Both the position numbers and the translations under genes were made by a program. DNA of 64,000 nt, from NCBI GenBank assembly GCA_965153455.1, contig OZ234501.1, positions 3,906,001 to 3,970,000 on the forward strand, written 5' to 3'. How positions within the stretch are numbered: the first letter of the stretch is position 1; each line of letters starts with the position of its first letter. Shown here piece after piece: positions 22,641-31,209 of this stretch. This stretch comes from Sphagnum compactum. Lineage: Eukaryota > Bryophyta > Sphagnopsida > Sphagnales. Under the pieces are notes generated by a model. It was not told the DNA's origin, did no database searches, and worked only from the letters and a program-made list of their open reading frames with translations.

Positions 22641-24240
22641 TTGAGCCCAAGGAAACCACCAATTTGGTGACGTCCTCCAAGTGCATAAAGCAAATGTTGG
22701 AAGAGTTCCCGGATGTGATGCCCGAAGACCTGCCCCCGAAAAGACGAATTGATCATGCGATTGAGGTGATGCCGGGAGTGGCACCTCCCGCCAAGGCCCC
22801 ATATCGAATGAGCCATGAGGAGTTGAAAGAGCTTAAGGTTCAGCTTGAAGAACTCCTCGCAAAAAGATGTGTGTGGATTATAGAGCCCTCAACAAGGCAA
22901 CAGTGAAGAACTGGTATCCTTTGCCTCGAATCGATGATCTATTTGATCATCTCTCGGGAGCCAAGGTGTTTAGTAGGATCGACTTACGTTCGGGGTATTA
23001 CCAAATTCAGATTGCGGAAGGGGACGAAACAAAGACTGCTTGCCGCACAAGGTATGGCTCATATGAGTTCTTGGTGACGCCCTTAGGGCTCACCAATGCA
23101 CCCGCCACATTTTGCACTCTCATGAATGACATTTTCCAGGAATGGTTTGATGACTTTGTGGTCATCTACATAGATGACATTTTGATTTATAGTGGCTCCT
23201 TGGAGCAGCATGCGGAGCATCTCCGGAAGGTGTTCCAAAGGCTAAGGGAAAACAAGTTGTATGCCAAGCTCGAGAAGTGCGAATTTGGGGTGACAAAAAT
23301 AGACTTCCTTGGACATAGGATAACTCAAGAAGGTTTAAAGATGGATGATCACAAGGTCAAGGCAATTGTGGATTGGGAACCACCTAAGTCGGTCCTGGCC
23401 TTAAGATCCTTTCTAGGATTGGCCTCCTATTATCGCAAGTTCATCAAGAACTTCGCGAAAATTGCCGCACCCTTGACAAACCTCTTGAGGTAGTCCACCG
23501 TAACTTACGAATGGGAAGGAACATGCGACGAGGCCTTTGAGACCTTTAAGGGCATTTTGGTGAAGGTGCCAGTGTTCAAGTTACCCGACTTTGACAAGGA
23601 TTTTGAGATCCATTCTGATGCTTCCGACTTTGCAATTGGAGAAGTCCTAGTGCAAGAAGGAAGACCGGTGGCATTTGAGAGCAAAAAGTTGAGTGAGACA
23701 GAGCGAAAGTGGCCAACACACGAGAAGGAAATGTGGGCCGTCATACATTGTCTCAAGACTTGGGGCCATTACATAGGCTCTAAGGATGTGGTGTTGTGGA
23801 CCGACAATGTGACCTTGAAGTATTTTGCCATTCAACCCAAGTTGTCATCAAAACAAGTGAGATGGCAAGACACATTGGCATTGTTCAATGTGGACATCCG
23901 GCACAAGCCCGGGAAGGAGAACATAGTTCCCGATGCATTGAGCCGAAAACACCAACTTAAAGTGGTGTATGTGGGAGAATCGAAACTCCAAAAGGAGGTT
24001 CGACTAGCAAGCCGCCGAGATGAATTTGCCAAGGAGGTGAAGCAAAACATTCAAAATGGAGCCAAGTCCCACTTCCATTTGCGAAATGGACTATTGTGGT
24101 ACAAGCAAAATCGACTATATGTGCCGGAAGGGAAAATGAGGGACACCCTCTTGAAGGAATGTCATGATGGGCCGCTTGCGGCCCATGGTGGTGCAAATCG
24201 CACCAAAACAGTCCTATTATTGGCCCAACTTGAAAGATAG
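22610..24240 (+). pseudogene. Chromovirus reverse transcriptase and RNase H
   Basis: The N-terminal linker (PPKRRIDHAIEVMPG, PYRMSHEELKEL) is followed directly by [15 protein letters not shown] at about 22,867. The segment that normally lies between 'LLAK' and 'MCVDYR' (roughly 25 residues with the SPYGAPV-type block) is missing, and the frame shifts at the junction. The polymerase palm is intact: [26 protein letters not shown] (catalytic DD) and [17 protein letters not shown] at 23,491 interrupts the thumb/connection. RNase H follows with EIHSDASDFAIGEVL, ESKKLS and LWTDN, where the usual GG of DFAIGG is GE. The frame ends near 24,240. Confidence 0.9.
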
Positions 24241-25450
24241 TGCAGAGGAGTATGTGAAGACTTGCTCGACTTGCCAACAAAATCGAACACTTAACAAGAA
24301 GCAAACGGGCTTGTTACAACCTTTGCCAATTCCCGAAAGGCCGTGGGAAAGTGTGTCCATGGATTTCATGGTAAGCTTGTCCCCATCAAGGGCATTTGAT
24401 GCCATCATGGTGGTGGTGGTGGATCGATTTAGCAAGATTGCACACTTCATTCCCACAAAGGATGAGGCCACAGCCCAAGAGACAGGTAGGTTATTCTTCA
24501 CACATGTTTTCAAGCATCATGGCCTCCCAAAAGACATAGTCTCGGATCGAAACCCAAAGTTCACAAGCAAGTTTTGGCGAGCTTTATGGAAGTCCATGGG
24601 GTCGAAGCTCAAGATGAGCATTTCCTTCCGTCCCCAAACCGACGGACAAATTGAGAGGGTGAACTTGGTGATCCAACAATTCTTAAGGAATTATGTGGCG
24701 GCGGATCAACAAGATTGGGTGGACCATTTGGAGTTAGCTGAAATTTGTTACAACAACTCAGAACACTCCGCAATTGGATCCACCCCCTTCCAAATGGTGA
24801 TGGGCAAGTCACCAATTGTGCCCATGACTTGGGCAGCACATGGACAACCCCCAAATGATGCAAGTGAGGAAGTGCCAATGGTCACATAACTTGATGAAGA
24901 AAGGCGGTGCTTGTGGGAGTTGGCAAAGGCCAACTTGGAAAAGGCGCACAAGCGGTACAAAGATTTTGCGGACAAGTCCCGACAAGATGTGAAGTTTCAA
25001 AAAGGGGATGAAATGTGGTTAAACATCAAGAATTTCCGACTGCCAAAAGGCTTGAGTCACAAGTTCTTGGGCCCATATGCGAGTCCATTCAAAGTGTTGG
25101 AAAAGAAACTTTTCGACACTTACAAGTTAGAACTACCGGAAAATCTTAGAGTTCACCCCACATTTCATGTTTCTCTTTTGAAGTTGGTCGATCGCGATGC
25201 CTCAAGGCCTAATCGAGAGCACAACTCAAGGCCCCCACTAGACTTGGTTCATAATGAACCAGAGTTTGATGTGGAGGCCGTGCTCAAGTTAAGGCAACTA
25301 AGAGGACGAGAGCGGGAATACTTAGTTAAGTGGAAAGGATACCATCCAATAGAGGCATCTTGGGTGAATGAATCCGATATGGAACATGCCCAAGAAGCCA
25401 TAGAGGAATTCCACATTAGACCGGCAAAGAAAAAGAGGCATAGAACGTGA
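24100..25450 (+). pseudogene. Chromovirus integrase with C-terminal chromodomain
   Basis: The HHCC zinc domain spans a frameshift near 24,210-24,240: the histidines are in LLKECHDGPLAAHGG in one frame and the cysteines in CSTCQQNR in the next. The DDE core is visible: the D in SMDFMVSLSP, the D in IVSDRNPKFTSKFW and the E in TDGQIERVN. A TAA at 24,887 (CAA to TAA) separates the core from the C-terminal part, which carries GDEMWLNIKNF, LGPY and HPTFHVSLLK. The chromodomain at about 25,265-25,420 reads REYLVKWKGYHPIEASWV. Chromodomains direct chromovirus integration to particular chromatin. The end is TGA at 25,448. Confidence 0.9.
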
Positions 25451-26208
25451 TGAGGACAGAGAGTCGCATAAATGTACCACATCAAGTTGCAAATGACATA
25501 AAGGTTAAAAAACTATCAAGAGATTATATCATGAAAATAATGTATAAATGCAAATAGGGTTGTCAAGTTGGCATGGGACAAATGGAACTTTCTTGCGTAG
25601 GCCCAAATCAAAATCGAACTTCTACTTTGGGGTTAAGAGAAACCTTGGCCCCAAAAGAAGAGGCAAGGAGGATGAGCTTGCGGGGACATGTACAAGCTTT
25701 AAATGCATCCCAAAGGGTTGGTTGGTAGTGACGGCCAACACGGTAAGTCATGACCTCGTTCGCGTACTTTAATCGTGTAGTTTGGGACTTGGGTTTTTAC
25801 AAAACCCAAATGTCGTTTCTCGTACCTTAATAAACATACCTTTTAGTTAAGGCTTGATTGTTGTGATCAAGGTGCAAGGTTGGGAAAATAGTCATGTCAA
25901 GTAGCTTAGGTCAAGGTTAGACTTGACTTGAGTTCCTCATGAGGGGAAGTATGGAATAATTTTCCTCCCAAATGAGGGTTTTGTCAATTGGGCTAGTTTA
26001 GGTCTTTTGACAAAGTGTTGGAAGAGGGCTTTCCACGAGACCCTCTTGGACTTGTCAAAAAAGTGTTGGAAACTTGGGAACGCCTAAGTTAGTTTGAGGC
26101 AAGGTCCAATTGCAAAAGTCGGCAAGTGATGGCCAAGGATCAAAAAGACAACAATTGCAATTGTGAAAGAAATTTTAAATGTCAATGAGGACATTGACCT
26201 TTTCTTCT
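25451..26208 (+). other. Chromovirus 3' internal non-coding region
   Basis: About 760 bp between the chromodomain stop and the polypurine tract. A 74-codon ORF at 25,548-25,772 has no recognisable domain. Chromoviruses often have a 3' untranslated segment here, and I see no extra gene. Confidence 0.6.
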
Positions 26209-26220
26209 AGTGGGGGAGAG
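26209..26220 (+). promoter_or_regulatory. Polypurine tract
   Basis: agtgggggagag abuts the right LTR directly, the position and composition expected for the plus-strand primer of an LTR retrotransposon. Confidence 0.85.
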
Positions 26221-27042
26221 TGTCGCAACCCCACTTTGAAGGAGTGTGAAGATGACACTCACACTCCCGAAATGGGGACTTGGGAGTCCTCCGGGACTCC
26301 TGAAAACTCAGAGTTTAATTACAGGGGTAAAAACACCTTTCCTTGAGGTGTTTTTTATATTGTTGGAAAGTTCTTGAAGTGTAGATGTCGAAAATGGCCT
26401 TGCATGAGCCATTCGGACATCTGCAGCACAAGTTATGTACGAAAGAAGGGTCGAAAGTCAAACTGGCACTTTGACTCTCGACCACTAAAAGTCGGGAATC
26501 AACCCAACCCCGGTGTGTGCAGGTGCAGTGCAACACACCGTTGGAAAGCTCTCAAGGAGGGCTACAAGTTTGCTTCAGACTTCATCCCAATCAGAGGTCT
26601 GAGCAAGGAGTTATGAACTCCCAAAGTCCCGAGAGTCCAAACCAGGACAGTTTCGGGACTCCTCCTTGGGAGTCCCAGGAAAAAGTGCCATTCGGACGTA
26701 GGTGCCGCGGAGTAACGCAGAGAATACTATATGGGGGAAGGTGGTGGCTTCCCTCGAGTCTGGGCCGTGGTGAGTCATGTGAGTCCAGGGTCACCCGTGG
26801 CTTGTCCTAGCACTGAAATTGTTTCCGAATGTGAACTAACCAACTTGTTGGTTCGTTTGATGCAGGTTCGAGTAACTAAGTAAAGCTTGTCCCTCGCCCT
26901 AGTCTAATCTTGGAGCTTCAACACGCCCCTCTACCCTTTTTTAGTGCTCAAACCTAGGAGCGTGCACTAAGTTTCAAACAATTCCATTGTTTGACTTCTT
27001 TGGACCCAACTTGGGTCTAACAAGGAACTTGGGAACACGTCA
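26221..27042 (+). repeat. Right LTR of the chromovirus
   Basis: 822 bp, TGTCGCAACC...CACGTCA. It contains a segment (about 26,357-26,500) absent from the left LTR, and lacks the nested solo LTR. A short palindrome is present where 'gactctcgaccac' is followed by 'agtcgggaatc'. ORFs on both strands are artefacts shared by all family LTRs. Confidence 0.9.
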
Positions 27043-27045
27043 ATT

Positions 27046-28011
27046 CAGGAGTGGTTGGCACTATTAAATTAGATGATTTCATCCAGGAGTTTGGCAATTG
27101 GTGTGATATGCAACAAATGTGTAATCCTTAGCTATTCACACCTTTCATGGCATGGAAGGGTTTGTTTCAACATTTGAAAAAGGTCATTTATGGATGATTA
27201 TCATGAATGTAGCATGCCCATGAGATTCAGATTGAGGAGTGATGGTTATAATGGTCTCCCAATTATGTTTCCATCACTAGGGGAATTATGGCCCTTATAA
27301 GTGGTGCAACGGTAACTCTTGGCATTTATTTGGCAAGTGGAAGTGGAAGCACCAGTGGTAATGGAACCACTGGAAGTGGTGGAATTACTAGCAATGGTGG
27401 TGCATAAACATCCACCAGAACCATGGTCCATTTATTGCATTTAACCTAGTTGTGGAATTCTTTCGTGAATAAAGGCAAAATTATCAAGTGGTTAGGACTA
27501 AAAAGCTACAAAGTTTGTAGGATTTCTTACATAATCCCCATGAGAGCTTACAAGAGGCCTATGCACAAATGCGTAGGTTAATCGTAGTGACATAAGGTGT
27601 CAGAAAAGCCCAAGCAATTTAATTTTGGTATGGGATCCTGGACAACAAGCTTAGGCGTCAGGTGCAAGAAGTCATTTTATTACAACCTACCCAACCCACT
27701 TTAGCTAATGTGTTTCAATTGTTGGAAAGGATTGAAATGAACATGGTGGAGGATTGGTGGTCACCTTTGGGTTTAACAAAGAAAACCGAAGGAATTATCT
27801 AGCACCATCATGTGAACAATTACGTGGTCAACCAATTAAGGCTGCACCATCAAAGGCCAAGGGGTCCAAACCCGATTCAAATGGTGGTTCCACATCCTAT
27901 TCGACGAAACAACGTGGAGAAGATAAATGTTGGAGGTGTGGTGGGTCTCATAAAAAAAAGGACTATCTTAATCCAACACATGCCACAACTTCCAACCTTA
28001 ATACCAACTAG
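27046..28011 (+). pseudogene. gag of a second retroelement, decayed
   Basis: This lies directly after the chromovirus target duplication, so the chromovirus probably inserted at the edge of this older element. Readable pieces in shifting frames are GTIKLDDFIQEFGNW, LFTPFMAWKGLFQHL, a Gly/Ser-rich low-complexity run, ESLQEAYAQMRRLIVVT, FWYGILDNKLRRQVQEV and TLANVFQLLERIEMNMVE. These have the character of a retrotransposon gag. The zinc knuckle is CWRCGGSHKKKDY (27,927-27,966), with the last cysteine replaced by tyrosine. It is a different family from the chromovirus gag. Confidence 0.7.
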
Positions 28012-29075
28012 CCACATTCCCAATGTAATGCATATGGGTATAATGTCAATCATTGTTTTACACTTCACCCAGAATTTTGGCAAGGCTAGTCACTAAACAT
28101 TAATGCCAATAAGGGCTAAGGTTCTGGGAAGGGCCAAAAGGGGAAAGGTGTGGCCAACAAAGGTCGAGGTCACTAATCCAATACAAGGCCAACCCAACAC
28201 CATGGAGGCTAGGTTTGCATGATTGGAGGCCCTAGTCACAAACATGGCGGCCTAGGTGAAATCTATTGCATCCAGGTTTGAAGAAAAACTAAGGATTGAA
28301 AAAATGGCCAATCATATGGTTCAAATGCTAATCTAGGATTTTTTTGTGGAGCTGGTTTTTCAACATTAGTGGCACTAGATGATGTTATGCCACATATGTC
28401 AGGAGATCATGGGTCATGGGCTCTTTATGATGGAAACCACGTTATGGTTTCAAATCCTAATGATATGATTTCCACGATTGCACTAATGACGAAAGTTAGT
28501 GTGCAAATGCTAAAACCACGAGGTGGTGATGAAAGATTGAATCCTTAACATGGTGAAACTTAGCACCAGGTGTGGCTCCCATAGTCATTTGTGTTGATAG
28601 ACACCATTCCCAATCCCATGGGGGTGTCGATTTTTGGTGGGGTGTCAAAGAGGGCGCCTAATGTTATTCCTAGGTCTAAGGCACCCACAACTTTATTGGG
28701 GGTGGCCAAGACAATGTTTGAGGTTCCATTTTATTTTGCTGAAATAATGGCCATTTCAAGTATTCAACTAACAACCGTGTTTCGTTTGGCAACCACACTA
28801 TGTGAAAGTGGTCGGACACCAAATTTGGTGGTTAGGTTGGAGGGTACCTCCTATAGTTCTCCATTTAGTTTTTGAGGCCAATTGCACCATGGAGGTGTCC
28901 AAGGTTCAACCTAAATCTTGGCATGCAACTATGGCCAAACTTCATGACCTTCTAGCGCCACCAGCCATTGATTAGGCTAGTGTTATTCCTAGTGTTGCGG
29001 TTTTGGATAATGAGGAAGGAGTATTTTAGTTAAAAGGGGCATCAGCTTGTTAATATTGACCCAACAAGGTGTTGT
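28012..29075 (+). pseudogene. Linker region of the second retroelement, coiled coil and unknown domain
   Basis: A short helical segment follows gag: LEALVTNMAA then VKSIASRFEEKLRIEKMAN (about 28,225-28,315), likely a coiled coil. Then comes a stretch with DHGSWALYDGNHVMV and a 94-codon open frame at 28,591-28,875 (GVSIFGGVSKRAPNVIP). I do not recognise this domain. The last part, SVIPSVAVLDNEEGVF, leads towards the protease-like block beyond the CACTA insertion. Stops and frame changes are frequent. Confidence 0.5.
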
Positions 29076-30154
29076 CACTAAAAGAAATGTGAGGATATGT
29101 GACCGTCTTATTTATGACTATGTGTCATTTGTGACTACTTAATAAAATAAAAATAGTTATCAATTGATTGGCATTACATATTAACTATTAATTAATACTT
29201 GATCATTCATATTAATTAATTTATTAATATTAATTATTGATGGATGTATAATATTGATTAATTAATGAATTAATAGTAACTTTTAATTAATATTTGATGC
29301 CATTATGAACTATTATTATTAATAGGTAAATAGGAAGTTAATGAATTAGTTAGTTAATTAATGGATTAACTAGTTAATGAATGAGTTATTTGTTTATGGA
29401 GTTGACACAATTGAAAAGCAAACCAAATTGTATGGGATAAAAAATCTAGTCACAATCTAGTTGCAAACTATTTGCAACTAAATTGCAACTAATTTTTTTA
29501 TCCCATATTGTTTAGCTCCCTTTTCAAGTGTGTTAACTATATAAGTAAATGCATTGTAAACACTAAAATACACAAGATTTGCCAAATGGGATGAGCCAAT
29601 TGAAGAAGCTTAACCCTAATTTGGTTAAATCCAAAATAAAATTTAAAAAATTCAAAAATGTCCGAAGACTTACCTACCTACCTTGGCCTACTTACCTACC
29701 TACCTACTTACACCTACTTATTTACCTAGTTACATACCTACCTATTTACCTACCCACCTATTTTATTTTAAATGTTTCAAAAATCATAAATGTTGCCACA
29801 TGGCATAAAATTATTTGTCCACATGTATGAATAAAAAACCATTAAAAAAATTGGTAATAAATATGATTTATTTAATATTCCTTGAATATGCCACATGGCA
29901 ACATGACATTGGTCATTAAAAATTGGTCATTAGTTGCATGTGTTATATGGTCAACAAATGAAAAATACAATCAACTCAAATACATAGTTCATCCACTGTC
30001 TATGTGATGACATCATCATGACATCATCATTTGCAACTCATGTTTTATGCAACTTGTCCAACGCAACTATAAGTAATTTTAGTTACAAATGTTGTTTACA
30101 ACTAAAAATTAGTTGTAAACTATAGTCAAAATATGCAAATTTCTTTTAGTGTGT
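29073..30154 (+). mobile_element. Non-autonomous CACTA element, copy C, with perfect 3-bp target duplication
   Basis: The element proper is 29,076-30,151 (1,076 bp). It starts CACTAAAAGAAAT and ends ATTTCTTTTAGTG, a perfect 13-bp inverted repeat. TGT flanks it on both sides (29,073-29,075 and 30,152-30,154). A CACTA terminus with a 3-bp target duplication is diagnostic of the CACTA/EnSpm superfamily. The interior has no transposase. It has TTGCAACTA words, a foldback at 29,399-29,538, CCTACCTA runs at 29,670-29,760 and 'tgccacatggca'-type words. It splits the second retroelement just upstream of the protease-like block. Confidence 0.9.
29399..29538. repeat. Foldback inside CACTA copy C
   Basis: The left arm (29,399-29,445: gagttgacacaattgaaaag ... 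tatgggataaaa) is mirrored by the right arm (29,494-29,538: ttttatcccata ... cttttcaagtgtgttaact) with a few mismatches and one small indel. The spacer carries TTGCAACTA repeats. The equivalent block in the copy at 63,065-63,200 is better preserved. Confidence 0.7.
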
Positions 30155-30870
30155 TCCAAGGATTTTGGTGTTCAACCATTGATGTTAAACAGAGCTATTA
30201 TTGATGGTCTTGGATTGACCAATGTTGATTTTGACCCATGTCCACATCAAATTTTGACATCAATGGGTGGGCCAAAAAGGCACGATGGTTAACCAAATAA
30301 GATATTGTGATATAAGTTAATCCTAATAAACTAGCTAACTACACTATAGTTCGGGTTCGAACAATGGTCATGCATGCTACATCCTATGATGTATTGGTTA
30401 GAAATGTGGTTTTATATCCCTTAGATGATACTATTGATTTTTGGGAAGAAAGCCCATACTATTGCCCAGGTTGGCAAATTGGAGCTAATCATAAAAGCTT
30501 CATTACCAGTGAGATTCATTGGGGGGCAAACAAGAAATCTAACAAGTCCATTATGTTGGTTGGACTTTACGACTTTCCACATGGACTTGAGTTGTGGAAA
30601 GTAACATCCATGACCTTCAAATGGATGCACCTTCAAATGGTGAATTGGCGATGTTAGGGCCAGAGTGGATGCCAATCATTCCAATTTCTGCCATGGATCC
30701 CAGGCCACCATGGGGTACATTGATTAAATTTCAGACATCGACTAGTCATTACATTCATCGGGCTTGGCACATTCTACCATCACCAAACTCACAATCACTC
30801 GCAAATGTTGGACATGGGCCTCCAAGATTTAGCCCATTGGATACCAAGGTTAGTTAGTGGGATATGCCTA
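30155..30870 (+). pseudogene. Aspartic-protease-like region of the second retroelement
   Basis: The frame opens KDFGVQPLMLNRAIIDGLGL, where DFG could be a decayed D(S/T)G active site, and continues DFDPCPHQILTSMGGP. A second frame, 30,364-30,657, reads HATSYDVLVRNVVLYPL then TIDFWEESPYYCPGW. A third gives GPEWMPIIPISAMDPRPPW. The hydrophobic 'YDVLVRN.VLYPL' block has the character of the C-terminal half of retropepsin-like domains (cf. 'CILGMEF' in the chromovirus). The protease assignment is inference from position and the DxG-like start. The reading frame is broken several times. Confidence 0.5.
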
Positions 30871-31125
30871 CTCGAGTTATTTGGAGGCATTAATTTTGGA
30901 TTAATTATAATTTTATAGTTTGGCATTTTAGTTTGAAGATATTGGATTATGTGAAAAAGGATCCACAAGTTAAACAAGCCTCCATGTAGCATGTCATGAT
31001 GGTGCAACAAAGGTATCCCAACTTGTTACCAACATTGATTATACAAGTTATCAATGTTATTTACCAAACAAATATCACCTTGTTGGGGGCGCTAGATTTG
31101 ATCAGGATTGGGCCACTTGACTTAT
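30868..31125 (+). pseudogene. C5-cytosine methyltransferase-like fragment in a retroelement
   Basis: LLELFGGINFGLIIIL at 30,868-30,915 has the form of motif I of C5-cytosine DNA methyltransferases, the S-adenosylmethionine-binding hydrophobic-x-(L/D)FxG(I/A)GxG loop. About 35 residues on, in another frame, YVKKDPQVKQASM (30,948-30,988) fits motif II, an acidic residue after a strand that binds the ribose. HVMMVQQRYPNLLP and then LLGALDLIRIGPLDL (31,078-31,122) follow, the last resembling the strand that leads into motif IV. The catalytic PCQ/PCN motif itself is not present: the sequence diverges just before it. So only the N-terminal SAM-binding half is left, with stops and frameshifts. The assignment rests on motif shape and spacing. 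Confidence 0.55.
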
Positions 31126-31209
31126 GATATTCGAACAAAAATGTTCATCCTAAAAACGTCAATGACTAACCTGCTTGTAGTTTTTGGACGTGTGCTCATC
31201 ATACTTAAA

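Larger units (their letters stand above)
19545..27042 (+). mobile_element. Ty3/gypsy chromovirus, structurally complete but inactivated
   Basis: The full layout is visible: left LTR, primer-binding site, gag, protease, reverse transcriptase, RNase H, integrase, chromodomain, polypurine tract, right LTR. Flanks are attcg on the left and attca on the right (27,043-27,047), a 5-bp target duplication with one change. The order RT-RNase H-integrase is Ty3/gypsy and the C-terminal chromodomain marks a chromovirus. gag and pol read in a single frame, as in plant chromoviruses. Multiple stops, frameshifts, a deletion in RT and an LTR-in-LTR insertion make it non-autonomous now. The two LTRs differ by many substitutions and by an indel of about 145 bp, so the insertion is not recent. 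Confidence 0.92.

Noticed and set aside
29670-29760. CCTACCTA tracts as simple microsatellites
   Set aside because: They occur at the same relative place in several CACTA-type copies with the same neighbouring words, so they are part of that family and not independent satellites.
30868-31125. Functional DNA methyltransferase gene
   Set aside because: The fragment has stops and frameshifts and lacks the catalytic PCQ motif; only a relic is present.
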